Part shown: positions 35,237 through 44,210 of the stretch, in pieces
Layout: the number at the start of each line of letters is the position of its first letter
Position numbering within the stretch: the first letter of the stretch is position 1
Origin: Salsipaludibacter sp963735045
GTDB taxonomy: Bacteria; Actinomycetota; Nitriliruptoria; Nitriliruptorales; Nitriliruptoraceae
Reading direction: 5' to 3'
Assembly: GCA_963735045.1 (NCBI GenBank)
Contig: CAVTIZ010000003.1
Location: forward strand, 1,860,001 to 1,924,000
DNA length: 64,000 nucleotides
Notes under the pieces: generated by a model
What the model was told of the DNA's origin: nothing
What the model saw: the letters and a program-made list of their open reading frames with translations, nothing else
Databases searched by the model: none
Position numbers and translations under genes: made by a program

Positions 35237-35986
35237 TCAGCCGTCGTCGAGGTCCACCGACACCTCACCACCGATGTAGTTCGCGCAGATCTGCTCGTCG
35301 AGCTCCCCGTCGGGGAACATCATCTCCAACGTGTAGTCGTCGATCCGGGAGCAGAAGTCGTCCACGATGGGATCGCCGTCGCCGTCCTCGGCGACGGGCT
35401 CGTCGTTGCCATTCCCGGCCGCGTCGCCCCCCTCGCCGGGACGCGTGACGACCTCGTCGCCGTCGGACGTTCGACACGCCGACCCGCCCCCCGACGCGAC
35501 CGTCGCGGTGATGCACTCCCACTCGTCGATGACCACGTAGGCGCCGCTGCCCTCCGGCACGACCGGTGGATCGTTGTGGTAGGTGTCCAACAGGTCCTCG
35601 GCCGCCTCGCAGTCGAGGTCCCCCGAGACGATCTCGACGATCGCCTCCCCTCCCGGGGTCGCGACCGTGTCACACACCTGGGGACCGACCGGCGCCGCCG
35701 CGACCGTGGCTGACGGCGTCGGACTCGGCGTGGGACTCGGGGTCGGTGTCGGGGTCGGCGTCGGACTGGGCGTCGGGGACGGGCTCGGGGTGGGAGACGG
35801 CGTCGGACTGGGCGTCGGCGACGGACTGGGCGACGGCGACGGACTCGGGGTCGGACTGGGCGATGGCGACGGACTCGGCGACGCGGTCGGCGACGTCGAG
35901 GCATCGACCGAGACGGTCGACGCACCGCCCCCACAGGCCGCCATGACGAGGACCGCAGCACACAGCCACACGCGGACCGGCTTCAT
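35237..35986 (-). CDS. Lipoprotein with long PS/PT-repeat linker
   Basis: A 249-residue protein of no known family. ATG 35986 has GGGAGGG five bases upstream. A lipoprotein signal (MAAC lipobox) is followed by about 65 residues of Pro-Ser/Pro-Thr repeats encoded by a degenerate 12-bp repeat, a flexible linker that would lift the rest away from the membrane. The C-terminal 150 residues contain several Cys ([36 protein letters not shown]), suggesting disulfides. It sits directly upstream of the hydrolase and may be cotranscribed with it. Confidence 0.75.
   Translation of the reverse strand: MKPVRVWLCAAVLVMAACGGGASTVSVDASTSPTASPSPSPSPSPTPSPSPSPSPSPTPSPTPSPTPSPSPTPSPTPTPTPTPSPTPSPTPSATVAAAPVGPQVCDTVATPGGEAIVEIVSGDLDCEAAEDLLDTYHNDPPVVPEGSGAYVVIDEWECITATVASGGGSACRTSDGDEVVTRPGEGGDAAGNGNDEPVAEDGDGDPIVDDFCSRIDDYTLEMMFPDGELDEQICANYIGGEVSVDLDDG
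35705..35890. repeat. Low-complexity coding repeat (PS/PT linker)
   Basis: A degenerate 6/12-base repeat (GTCGGACTGGGC-like) within the lipoprotein gene. It encodes alternating Pro-Ser and Pro-Thr on the minus strand. Confidence 0.8.
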
Positions 35987-36114
35987 CAGACCCTCCCTGG
36001 TCGTCCATCGGGAGCCGTCGCGAGCCACGGTGATACGTCGGACTGGCCGGGACCGGCAACGCGGTCCTGCCTACGCTCCGTCGCCCGGACGGCGACGGAC
36101 CACGAGGTGGCGAC

Positions 36115-37005
36115 ATGGCAGCTGACCCGAGCCCTCCGACGTCGCAACCCGAGCGGCCGGACACGCGCGAGCGGCTGCGACGGATCATCTTCGAGGCCGA
36201 CACGCCGGGCGGCAAGGCCTTCGACGTCGTCCTGCTCCTGCTGATCGTGGCCAGCGTGCTGCTGGTGATGTGGGAGAGCGTGCCGGGCGTCCGCGAGTCG
36301 AACCCGGCCCTGTTCGCCACCCTGGAGTGGTCCATCACCCTCCTGTTCACCCTCGAGTACGCCGCGAGGCTGTGGACGGCGCCGTCGCCGGGACGATACG
36401 CCCGCAGCTTCTTCGGCGTCATCGACCTGCTGTCGATCCTGCCGGTCTACCTCGCGCTGGTGGTCCCGGGCGCGCAGTCGCTGCTGGTCGTGCGGTCGCT
36501 GCGGCTGATGCGGGTGTTCCGGGTCTTCAAGATGGCCCACTTCATGCGCCAGGCCAACTTCCTGCTGGACGCCGTGCACGCCTCGGCCCGCAAGATCGCC
36601 GTGTTCCTGATGACGGTCGTGCTGATCAACGTGATCGTGGGCTCGACCATGTACGTCATCGAGGGCGCGGACAATGGCTTCGACTCGATGTTCCGCGGCG
36701 TCTACTGGTCGATCGTGACGATGAGCACGGTCGGGTTCGGCGACATCGCTCCCCAGACCGGACTGGGCCAGGTGCTGGCGGCCGGGCTGATGATCCTGGG
36801 CTACAGCGTGATCGCCGTGCCCACCGGGATCGTGTCGGCCGAGGTCGCCTCGGCCAGGGCCACGGCCGCCCCCAAGGGCACCTGCCCCGACTGCGGCTGG
36901 GACGACCACGACCACGACGCCGCCTACTGCCTGCGCTGCGGTGGCGTGCTGTCGACCAGTCGCCCCCGCCCGCGTCACGAACCCGGGACCCGCCCCGCCG
37001 AGTGA
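36115..37005 (+). CDS. Voltage-gated potassium channel with C-terminal zinc ribbon
   Basis: A 296-residue six-helix cation channel. S4 carries regularly spaced arginines (127, 130, 133, 136 in VRSLRLMRVFRVFK), and the pore has the potassium filter TVGFGD (205-210). After S6 a short tail ends with CPDCG...CLRCG (Cys257, 260, 272, 275), a likely zinc ribbon on the cytoplasmic side. Tetrameric channels of this type pass potassium after depolarisation. The zinc-ribbon tail is not part of the usual family and could sense metal or redox state. GAGG lies seven bases before the ATG. Confidence 0.9.
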   Translation: MAADPSPPTSQPERPDTRERLRRIIFEADTPGGKAFDVVLLLLIVASVLLVMWESVPGVRESNPALFATLEWSITLLFTLEYAARLWTAPSPGRYARSFFGVIDLLSILPVYLALVVPGAQSLLVVRSLRLMRVFRVFKMAHFMRQANFLLDAVHASARKIAVFLMTVVLINVIVGSTMYVIEGADNGFDSMFRGVYWSIVTMSTVGFGDIAPQTGLGQVLAAGLMILGYSVIAVPTGIVSAEVASARATAAPKGTCPDCGWDDHDHDAAYCLRCGGVLSTSRPRPRHEPGTRPAE

Positions 37006-37181
37006 GGCACCTCGATGCCGCGGGAACGGTCCGGTGCCGGGTCGAAGCGGGCCAGTTCGGCCGCGCACAGCGCCGGCTTGCCCAACCACACGACCGATCC
37101 CGGATGCAGGGTCTCGTCGTCGACGACGTCGTCGCCGCCGACGACCCTCGTCCGCTGGCACCTCCGGTCCGTCGCCCCCAT
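36975..37181 (-). CDS. Small hypothetical protein
   Basis: A 68-codon frame convergent with the potassium channel gene and overlapping it by 31 bases. Third codon positions are strongly GC, as in real genes here, and the product contains protein-like segments (HPGSVVWLGKPALCAAELARFDPAPD). No family is recognised. The start at ATG 37181 has a GGGGGCAGG stretch upstream. It occupies most of the otherwise empty 37006-37363 interval. Confidence 0.4.
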   Translation of the reverse strand: MGATDRRCQRTRVVGGDDVVDDETLHPGSVVWLGKPALCAAELARFDPAPDRSRGIEVPHSAGRVPGS

Positions 37182-37363
37182 GCCTGCCCCCAACGAGGTC
37201 TGCCCGGCCCGAGCCGGCGACGCCCCCCGACGTCCACCTCCACCCTGCCGGCTCGACGAGGCGGGCGCAACGGACCGGCGACCCTCTTGCCCGGGACTCC
37301 GGACCCGGTCGCAGGACTCGGCCACGGACCGGAGGGCCCAGCCACCCGCGTAGTCTCGTGCCC

Positions 37364-38275
37364 ATGACCACGGCCTACCTCGCCCCTCGCGGCTTCGAGG
37401 ACCAGCTCGACCAGGAACTGGGTCGTGCCGGCGCCGCCGTGGTCGCCACCCATGGTCGGCTGCGGATCGCCGAGGGCCGGCCGGTGCACGCGGCCTGGTC
37501 GGCCACCACGTGGTGGGACGCCGAGCACATCCCGATCCGGTCCATCGGCGACGCCGCACGAGAGCTGCGTGACCGGCAACGAAACTGGGCCCTGTACGCA
37601 CCGACGCACCGAGGTCGCGCCGAACTGGTGCAGGACCGCCTGCCACACGTCTCCGCCGCGCCGCTGGAGCTGGGCGAGGTCGCCCCGGACGCGCCACTGG
37701 GCGCATGGACACTGCTCGAGCGCGACCTCGTGCTGGCGGCGACCCGGTGCTCCAACCCGTTCCCCAACGGCCAGCCCACCTTCGTCGAGGACCGCCACGG
37801 TCCGCCCAGCCGCGCGTACCTGAAGTTGTGGGAGGTGTTCGCGCGGCTGCGCCGGCAGCCGGGACCGGGCGACCGCTGCCTGGACCTGGGGGCGGCACCC
37901 GGGGGCTGGACGTGGTTGCTGGCCCGGACCGGTGCCGACGTGCTCGCCATCGACAAGGCCCCGTTGCACCCCGCCGTCCACGCCCTGCCCAACGTGACCT
38001 GGCAGGACGGGTCGGCCTTCGCGTTGGACCCGACCGAGGTCGCGGTGGTCGACTGGTGGTGCAGCGACATCATCGCCTACCCCGAGCGCCTGCTGGACCT
38101 GGCCTCGACCTGGCTCGCGTCCGGCCGGGTCCGCAACCTGGTCTGCACGATCAAGTTCCAGGGCCGGACCGACCACGACGTCGCCACCCGGTTCGCGGCG
38201 CTGCCCGACGCCCAGGTGTTCCACCTCGACCAGAACAAGCACGAGCTCACCTGCGTGGTGCTCGACGCCCGGTGA
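37364..38275 (+). CDS. RlmM/FtsJ-like rRNA 2'-O-methyltransferase
   Basis: A 303-residue protein. Residues 1-120 resemble the THUMP-like N-terminus of COG2933; the C-terminal Rossmann methyltransferase has the AdoMet motif DLGAAPGG (174-181). The FtsJ K-D-K-E tetrad is visible as Lys154 (AYLKLWE), Asp235 (CSDII), Lys264 (CTIKF) and Glu294 (KHELT). RlmM methylates a cytidine ribose in 23S rRNA helix 90. Close relatives outside gammaproteobacteria are untested, so the target is inferred. Confidence 0.82.
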   Translation: MTTAYLAPRGFEDQLDQELGRAGAAVVATHGRLRIAEGRPVHAAWSATTWWDAEHIPIRSIGDAARELRDRQRNWALYAPTHRGRAELVQDRLPHVSAAPLELGEVAPDAPLGAWTLLERDLVLAATRCSNPFPNGQPTFVEDRHGPPSRAYLKLWEVFARLRRQPGPGDRCLDLGAAPGGWTWLLARTGADVLAIDKAPLHPAVHALPNVTWQDGSAFALDPTEVAVVDWWCSDIIAYPERLLDLASTWLASGRVRNLVCTIKFQGRTDHDVATRFAALPDAQVFHLDQNKHELTCVVLDAR

Positions 38276-38386
38276 CGTCGCCCGGTGGACGTCGGCCGGC
38301 CGAGGGGCCGTACGGGACCGGGTCGTGCCGGGGTTATGGTCCAGCCGAGGTTGCCGACGGGCGACCAGCGTCGATGGGAGTTCCTG

Positions 38387-38923
38387 GTGGAGACCGAACT
38401 GGCCGTTGGTTGGACCGAGCTGGGGATGGCGGTGCTGTCGGCGGCCGTGATCTTCGTGGCGGTGATCACCTACACCCGGCTGGCCGGGCTCCGCAGCTTC
38501 TCCAAGATGTCGTCGTTCGACTTCGCGTCGACCGTGGCCATCGGCTCGACCATGGCGTCGGTCGGCATGTCGCAGTCGTCGCTGCCGGTCGGCCTGGCGG
38601 TCCTGGCGACCTTCTACGTCATGCAGGTCGTGGTCGCGCTGCTGCGACGGCGCAGCAACATCAACCGGGTGGTCGACAACCAGCCCCTGCTGCTGGTGGC
38701 CAGGGGCCGGCTCCTGCACGACCACCTCGCCGCGACCCGGGTGACCGTGGAGGACGTCCAGTCCAAGCTGCGCGAGGCGAACGTCGGCACGTGGGACCAG
38801 GTGCACGCGGTGGTGCTGGAGACCACCGGCAACATCAGCGTCGTCCACGGCGGTCCCCCACCCGACCCGGGGCTGTTCAGCGGTGTCCGCGGCGCGGACC
38901 TGCTGACCGGACCCCGCGGCTGA
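38387..38923 (+). CDS. DUF421 (YetF-like) membrane protein
   Basis: A 178-residue protein. GTG 38387 (GGGAG six bases upstream) is preferred because the first transmembrane helix follows at once. Three hydrophobic segments (ELGMAVLSAAVIFVAVITYT, FDFASTVAIGSTMASVGM, VGLAVLATFYVMQVVVALL) precede a soluble DUF421 domain with QPLLLVARGRLLHDHLAATRVTVEDVQSKLRE split across strands. DUF421 proteins such as YetF are linked to membrane and spore stress in Firmicutes; the role here is unknown. Confidence 0.8.
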   Translation: METELAVGWTELGMAVLSAAVIFVAVITYTRLAGLRSFSKMSSFDFASTVAIGSTMASVGMSQSSLPVGLAVLATFYVMQVVVALLRRRSNINRVVDNQPLLLVARGRLLHDHLAATRVTVEDVQSKLREANVGTWDQVHAVVLETTGNISVVHGGPPPDPGLFSGVRGADLLTGPRG

Positions 38924-38980
38924 CACCAACGGGCGACCGGCCCTCGGGCGAGTAGGGTCGCCGCGGGGACAGGGGTGGGC

Positions 38981-39919
38981 ATGGGGACACGCACCGGGGC
39001 GCTGGCCGCGATCGGCAACACCCCCCTGGTCCGCCTGGAACACCTGACCACCCCGGACATGGCCGAGGTCTGGGTCAAGATGGAGGGGGCCAACCCCACC
39101 GGGTCCTACAAGGACCGCATGGCCGTGGCGATGGTCGAACAGGCCGAACGACGCGGCGAACTGGCCCCCGGCCAGGCCGTGGTGGAGTACACCGGCGGGT
39201 CGACCGGCAGTTCGCTGGCGTTCGTGTGTGCGATCTCGGGACATCCCCTGCACATCGCCACCTCCGACGCGTTCGCGGCCGAGAAGCTGGACACCATGCG
39301 GGCCCTGGGCGCCGACCTCGACGTCGTGGCCAGCCCCGAGGGGATCCACCCCGGCCTGATCCGCGAGGTCATGGCCCGGGCCGAGGCGATCGCCGAACGG
39401 GAGGGCGCCTACCCCACCGACCAGTTCACGAATCGCGACATGGTGGTCGGCTACCGCGAGATGGGCGTCGAGATCGTCGACCAGGTCGACGGGAAGATCG
39501 ACGCCTTCTGCACCTACATCGGGACGGCCGGGTGCTTCCTGGGCGTCACGCAGGTGCTTGCCGAACACCACCCCGACACGCTGCGCGTCGGCATCGAGCC
39601 GGCCGAGTCCGCGGTGCTGTCGGGCGAGGAGCCCGGGACCCACCGGATCGAGGGTGGCGGCGTCGGCTTCGTCCCGCCGTTGCTGTCGACGTCCGACATC
39701 GACCGCATCGAGACGGTCAGCACCGACGAGGCGATGGCGATGGCCCGCCGTGCGGCTCGCACCGAGGGCATCTTCTCCGGTCCGTCCACCGGCGCGAACC
39801 TGGTCGTCGCACGGCGACTGGCGGCCGAACTTGGGCCGGGACATCGTGTCGTGACCGTCCAGTGCGACTCGGGCCTGAAGTACCTCGCCGGTGACCTGTA
39901 CCGCGACGGCGACGCCTGA
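38981..39919 (+). CDS. Cysteine synthase family PLP enzyme
   Basis: A 312-residue fold-type II PLP enzyme. It shows IGNTPLVRLE, the PLP lysine Lys44 in NPTGSYKDRM, the phosphate-binding TGGSTGSSLAFV loop and GIFSGPSTGANLV. The NPTGSYKDR motif (Tyr instead of the usual Ser/Val before Lys-Asp-Arg) and the TGGSTG loop (usual cysteine synthase TSGNTG) place it in a side branch, so O-acetylserine sulfhydrylase activity is uncertain. ATG 38981 is chosen with AGGGG five bases upstream. Confidence 0.82.
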   Translation: MGTRTGALAAIGNTPLVRLEHLTTPDMAEVWVKMEGANPTGSYKDRMAVAMVEQAERRGELAPGQAVVEYTGGSTGSSLAFVCAISGHPLHIATSDAFAAEKLDTMRALGADLDVVASPEGIHPGLIREVMARAEAIAEREGAYPTDQFTNRDMVVGYREMGVEIVDQVDGKIDAFCTYIGTAGCFLGVTQVLAEHHPDTLRVGIEPAESAVLSGEEPGTHRIEGGGVGFVPPLLSTSDIDRIETVSTDEAMAMARRAARTEGIFSGPSTGANLVVARRLAAELGPGHRVVTVQCDSGLKYLAGDLYRDGDA

Positions 39920-40015
39920 CCAGTCGCCTGCCCGGGGTGGGAACAGACGAGGGTGCCCCGGGGGTTTGGTGGGACAGGACGGCTTGGTCGGACAGGCCGA
40001 CGACGGGAGACGACC

Positions 40016-40636
40016 ATGCGAATCGCGACACTCGGGGCCGGCAGCATCGGCGGGACCCTTGGCGTGCTGTGGGCCCGGGCGGGCCACGAGGTGGTGTTCA
40101 GTTCGCGACACCCCGACCAGCTCGCCGACCTGGTCGCCCAGGCCGGGGGCAACGCCAGCGCCACCGACCCCGACTCGGCCGTGGCCGACGCCGACGTCGT
40201 GCTGGACGCGCTGCCCTACGGGAGCTCGCTGGAGCTGGACCCGGACCTGGTGGCCGACACGGTGATGCTCACGGCGTCCAACTACTACCCCGGCCGCGAC
40301 GGCGACATCGACCTGGACGGCGCCACGCAGTCCGAGGCGGTCGCCCGCCGACTGCCGGACACGCGCGTGGTCAAGGCGTTCAACATGATGGCCGCCACGG
40401 TCATGCGCGACCACGTCGACGGCGAGGTGACCGGTGCGGTCGTGTTCGTCGCCGGCGACGACCCCGACGCCGTGGCGATCGCCGAGGACCTCGTCCGTGA
40501 CGCGGGCTTCACCCCGGTCGTGAGCGGCGACCTTGCCTCCGGCGCCCTGTTCGAGCCCGGGACGGAGGTCTACGGCGTCCGGGTGTCCCCGGAGGAAGCC
40601 CGCCGGGTGGTCGCTGACGCCGACACGGACCGGTGA
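40016..40636 (+). CDS. NADP-dependent oxidoreductase, F420-reductase-like Rossmann protein
   Basis: A 206-residue protein; ATG 40016 has GGGAG six bases upstream. The N-terminal dinucleotide-binding LGAGSIGGTLGVLWARAGHEV and SSRHPDQL motifs match COG2085 (coenzyme F420-dependent NADP reductase and relatives). The VVKAFNMM segment is typical of the family. F420 reduction is plausible given several F420/LLM enzymes in the window, but many COG2085 proteins have other roles. Confidence 0.8.
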   Translation: MRIATLGAGSIGGTLGVLWARAGHEVVFSSRHPDQLADLVAQAGGNASATDPDSAVADADVVLDALPYGSSLELDPDLVADTVMLTASNYYPGRDGDIDLDGATQSEAVARRLPDTRVVKAFNMMAATVMRDHVDGEVTGAVVFVAGDDPDAVAIAEDLVRDAGFTPVVSGDLASGALFEPGTEVYGVRVSPEEARRVVADADTDR

Positions 40637-40826
40637 GGCCAGCTTCGCCCACCGCGTCCGCCCGGCGTGCACCACCAGCGCCGTCGTCGACGTCCGACGC
40701 GAACTCGAGCCCGACACCCGGCGGGGTCTGCGGTGGACGGGGCAGGGGCGATCGGGGCGTGGTCGGACGCGGTGCGGCATGCTGGCGACACGCGATGGAT
40801 CGCGCGGCCGGCCAGGAGGAGACGTC

Positions 40827-41573
40827 GTGAACGAGGGAGCCGCCACGCCACGCCTGGTCGAGTTGCCCGCGGGCTGGGCCGAGACCCGCGACGCCCTGCA
40901 CCAGCTCGCCTTCTTCGCCATCGCCCCGTGGCGCTACGCCGCGCAGGGACGACTCGGCCTGGTGGCGACGCCGGGTGGGTTCGGGACGCCGTGGCTCGAC
41001 GACGCCTCCGGGCCGACGCGCGTGCGCATGGACGGCGTCGAGCTGGTGGTCGAGTCGTCGTCGGACGAGGCGCGACGGACCCGACCCGGGTCGGTGCGTG
41101 ACGCCTGCCGGAGCCTGGACATCACCCACCGCGACACCTGGTTCGACGACTTCCACGACCCGCTGGCCCCCGACGATCCGGATGCCGCCCTGGTCCTGGA
41201 CCGGGATGCCGCCGACGCCGTGGCGGCGTGGTTCGCCCTCGGCACGGCCGCCCTGGAGCAACTGGCGTCCACCCCCGGCGCCCGGGACCCGTCCAGCGTG
41301 CAGTTGTGGCCCGAACACTTCGACCCGGCCGTCGAGGTGGGCTCGGCGGAGGCGGGACAGCGCGCCAGCTACGGGGCCTCCCCCGGCGACGCCGCCCACG
41401 ACCAGCCCTACCTGTACGTCGCGCCGTGGGCCGCTCGTCCGGACCACGACTGGTTCGACGACCACGCCTTCGGCGGCGCGTCGTTGTCCCACGGCGACCT
41501 CGTGGCCAGCGACGACCCGTTCGCGACCGCGGTCGCCTTCCTGCGCCACGGCCACGACCTGCTCACCGGCTGA
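40827..41573 (+). CDS. Hypothetical protein
   Basis: No family recognised. GTG 40827 follows a strong GGAGGAG site. The 248-residue soluble, acidic protein contains WAETRDALHQLAFFAIAPWRY and PYLYVAPWAARPDHDWFDDHAFGG in separate conserved-looking blocks, with many Trp, His and Asp. The spacing of the blocks and GC-biased third positions support a genuine gene. It converges with the ADC-like gene at 41594 with 20 bases between stops. Confidence 0.7.
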   Translation: MNEGAATPRLVELPAGWAETRDALHQLAFFAIAPWRYAAQGRLGLVATPGGFGTPWLDDASGPTRVRMDGVELVVESSSDEARRTRPGSVRDACRSLDITHRDTWFDDFHDPLAPDDPDAALVLDRDAADAVAAWFALGTAALEQLASTPGARDPSSVQLWPEHFDPAVEVGSAEAGQRASYGASPGDAAHDQPYLYVAPWAARPDHDWFDDHAFGGASLSHGDLVASDDPFATAVAFLRHGHDLLTG

Positions 41574-41593
41574 CCCGGCGAGCGCTCGGCCGG

Positions 41594-42499
41594 CTAGCCC
41601 CGGTCGGGATCGGCCAGGGCCTGTCGGACCGCGACGTCGAGGTCGGCGCGCGTGGCGACGGGGCTGCTGGTGGGGAAGCTCGAGGTGAGGAAGTGCTGGG
41701 CCCAGGGGAAGCAGGCTGCCTCACGGGGCGCGTCGGCCAGCAGCGGCGAGCCGAACGTGTTGGCGGTGACCGCGACGTCGTCGAGCGGGACCTGCAACGC
41801 CCGGCCCATCTCGTCGGGGTCGAACACCAGCCCGAACGGCACCGAGTCCGGGTCGAGCAGCCGCCCGCCGTAGTCGACCGACAGGTTGCCCTCCAGCCAC
41901 AGTCGCTGTTCGAGCGGCTGCATGGAGGCGTCCGCCAGGTCGGCGACGAGTGCGAGCCGGTTCGGGCGGTCGGTGCCGGCCACGTCGACGACGACCTCGC
42001 CCCGGTGGGTGGTCGTCACGACCGCCCGGCTGGTGCTGGCCGCGGAGAACCCCTGGCCCGGGTCGTAGCTGATCGTGTTGGACTCGTAGTCGCAGATGAT
42101 CCACGACAGCATCCCGCTGCGGCGGTCCTCGGCGATGAGGTAGAACTCGACCCGGATGCCCCAGAACACCGAGGTGTGGATGGTGAACGCGGCCACGATC
42201 CCAACGTGCCGGGGCTCGGTCGCATCGAAGATCGACGCGGGGGCCAGGTCGTAGTGCGGCGGCAGTCGGCGCCGGGCCGCGTCCGGGTCGACCAGTTCGT
42301 GGGCCAGGAAGAACGCGTAGGGCTCGACGACGAACCCGATCGATTCGTCGTCGTCACTGGCCCGTGCCACGATCCGCTTCTGCACCGACACCGGCAGCCG
42401 GGCCAGCAGCTCGGCTCGCCCATGCAGCCGCCCGACGTCGCGGGGGCTGACCTTGGCCTCGGTGAGCCCCACGAACTCGTGCAGATCCGACTGGTCCAT
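41594..42499 (-). CDS. Hypothetical protein, possible acetoacetate-decarboxylase-like fold
   Basis: A 301-residue soluble protein. The segment AHELVDPDAARRRLPPHYDLAP followed by HVGIVAAFTIHTSVFWGIRVEFYLIAEDRR resembles the opening of acetoacetate-decarboxylase-like beta-cone proteins, in which a ligand-limiting 'lpP' stretch precedes the core. The catalytic lysine of true decarboxylases is not evident, so activity is doubtful. The call is by pattern only. Confidence 0.5.
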   Translation of the reverse strand: MDQSDLHEFVGLTEAKVSPRDVGRLHGRAELLARLPVSVQKRIVARASDDDESIGFVVEPYAFFLAHELVDPDAARRRLPPHYDLAPASIFDATEPRHVGIVAAFTIHTSVFWGIRVEFYLIAEDRRSGMLSWIICDYESNTISYDPGQGFSAASTSRAVVTTTHRGEVVVDVAGTDRPNRLALVADLADASMQPLEQRLWLEGNLSVDYGGRLLDPDSVPFGLVFDPDEMGRALQVPLDDVAVTANTFGSPLLADAPREAACFPWAQHFLTSSFPTSSPVATRADLDVAVRQALADPDRG

Positions 42500-42587
42500 C
42501 GCGCATCGCCTCCCCGGCCGGACCGACCGACCTCGTCCGCGACGAGGCTAGGGCCAGCCGGCCGGGGTGTGGCCGAGGAGCCACCCG

Positions 42588-44111
42588 TCACCGGGCGGAC
42601 GACAGTTCGGGGGCGTAGGGCGGCGGGATCCGGTTCATCGTGGCCTGTTCGTAGGCGTAGGCGTACCCGAGCAGGTCGGGCTCGCTGAACGCCGGGCCCA
42701 TCAACTGCAGTGAGAACGGCGTGCCGTCGTCGTCCACCCCGGCCGGCACCAGCACGCCCGGGTAGCCCGAGAAGCTGGCCAGGGCCGAGCCACCACTGCT
42801 CATCAGCAGCGCGTCGAGGTCGTTGGCCGCCAGCAGCGCGTCGAGCCCGGCCCGCATGGTGGCGGGCGCGAACGCGACCGCGGCGAGGTAGTCGGGATCC
42901 TGCATCGACCCGCGGGTGGCCTCGCGTTGCAGCCGGACCAGGATCTCCGGGGCGATCGGGAAGTCCGGGTCCTCACTGGCCGCCAGCACGTCGGCGTGGG
43001 ACTGCACGTCGGCGTCCGGGCGGTAGGCCTGCAGGTACTCCCCCAGCTGGGTCTTGATCTCGGTCTCGGAGATCAACTGGTAGTAGTTGCCCGACAGGCT
43101 GCGCATCTCGTCGAAGGCCTCGATGTCGTCGACGACCGTCGCCCCCAGGTCCTCCATCACGCCGATCGCCGGTTCGACGTCGTCGTTGAAGTAGGTCCGC
43201 AGGACCCCGATCCGCGCACCCTCCAGGGCGTCGGTGGTCAGCCCGGCGGTGTAGCTGTCGGGCAGTTGGTCGATGCTGGCCTCGGTGCGCGGGTCGGCCG
43301 CGTCGTACCCGGCGATCACGTCGAGCATCTCGGCCGCGTCGGTGACCGTGCGCGTCATCGGCCCGGCCACGTCGAAGGTCAGCGCGAACGGGATGACGCC
43401 GGTGCCACTGACCAGCCCCCGGGTGGGCTTGACCCCGGCCAGGCCGTTGGTGGTGACGGGACCGCGGATCGAGCCGAGCGTGTCGGTGCCGATCGACAGG
43501 ATCCCGTAGCTGGCGGCCATCGCGACCGCGGGACCGCCACTGGAGCTCCCCGGAGGCCCGAGGTCGTAGGGGTTGAAGGTGCGTCCGCCGGCCGAGCTGT
43601 AGCCACCGGCGCCGCCGTGGGCCCACTCGTCCATGTTGCCCTTGGCCAGGATGACCGCGCCCGCGTCGCGCAACCGTGCCGTCAGCGTCGCGTCGGCGTC
43701 GGGGACGGAGTCCGACAGCGTCGCCGACCCGCCCGTGGTGGGCATGTCGGCGGTGTCCACGTTGTCCTTGAGGACCACCGGGATGCAGTGCAGCGGCCCG
43801 ACGGGGCCGGACCGGGCATAGGTCCGGTCGAGCCGCGTGGCCTGGCGACGCGCATCGGGCGCGGTCGTGATGATCGCGTTCAGCTCGGGGCCCCCGTCGT
43901 CGTAGGCGCGGATGCGCAGCAGCGACTCGTTGACGACGTCGGCACAGGTCGTGGAGCCGTCGGCCAGCGCCGCACGGACGTCGGCGACCGTGGCCTCGAC
44001 CACGGTGAACGGCTCGTCGGGTTCGACCTGCGCCACCGCGGAGGACGAGGCCACGAGCGCCGCGGCGGCGACGGTGACGAGGAGCAGGAGTGAACGGGGG
44101 GATGGGCGCAT
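42588..44111 (-). CDS. Secreted amidase (amidase signature family)
   Basis: A 507-residue protein with a Sec signal peptide cut near residue 28 (SAVAQ). The Ser-cisSer-Lys triad is intact: Lys115 (VLKDNVDT), Ser190 (PGSSSGGP) and Ser214 (DTLGSIRGP). The family hydrolyses amides; extracellular members may act on peptides or aryl amides. It follows a second exported amidase gene by 99 bases, so the two may form an operon, separated by a 13-bp tandem array. Confidence 0.9.
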   Translation of the reverse strand: MRPSPRSLLLLVTVAAAALVASSSAVAQVEPDEPFTVVEATVADVRAALADGSTTCADVVNESLLRIRAYDDGGPELNAIITTAPDARRQATRLDRTYARSGPVGPLHCIPVVLKDNVDTADMPTTGGSATLSDSVPDADATLTARLRDAGAVILAKGNMDEWAHGGAGGYSSAGGRTFNPYDLGPPGSSSGGPAVAMAASYGILSIGTDTLGSIRGPVTTNGLAGVKPTRGLVSGTGVIPFALTFDVAGPMTRTVTDAAEMLDVIAGYDAADPRTEASIDQLPDSYTAGLTTDALEGARIGVLRTYFNDDVEPAIGVMEDLGATVVDDIEAFDEMRSLSGNYYQLISETEIKTQLGEYLQAYRPDADVQSHADVLAASEDPDFPIAPEILVRLQREATRGSMQDPDYLAAVAFAPATMRAGLDALLAANDLDALLMSSGGSALASFSGYPGVLVPAGVDDDGTPFSLQLMGPAFSEPDLLGYAYAYEQATMNRIPPPYAPELSSAR

Positions 44112-44127
44112 GGCGGGGGGGCTCCAG

Positions 44128-44191
44128 GGTCGGGCGGGCAGGTCGGGCGGGCCGGTCGGGCGGGCCGGTCGGGTGGGCAGGTCGGGTGGGG
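44128..44191. repeat. 13-bp tandem array, five units
   Basis: Units related to GGTCGGGCGGGCC begin at 44128, 44141, 44154, 44167 and 44180, between the two amidase genes. Confidence 0.8.
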
Positions 44192-44210
44192 TCGATCGGG
44201 ACGGTGCGTG

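Noticed and set aside
35705..35890. Repeats resembling a CRISPR array
   Set aside because: Units are contiguous and degenerate with no spacers, and encode a Pro-Ser/Pro-Thr linker in an intact lipoprotein gene.
36656..40921. 1421-codon minus-strand open frame
   Set aside because: It lies antisense to five recognisable plus-strand genes and has no coherent domain; only its far end region near 36975-37181, in another frame, looked gene-like.
41575..41597. Shared terminator between convergent genes
   Set aside because: The GC palindrome there has almost no loop and a short stem, too weak to call.
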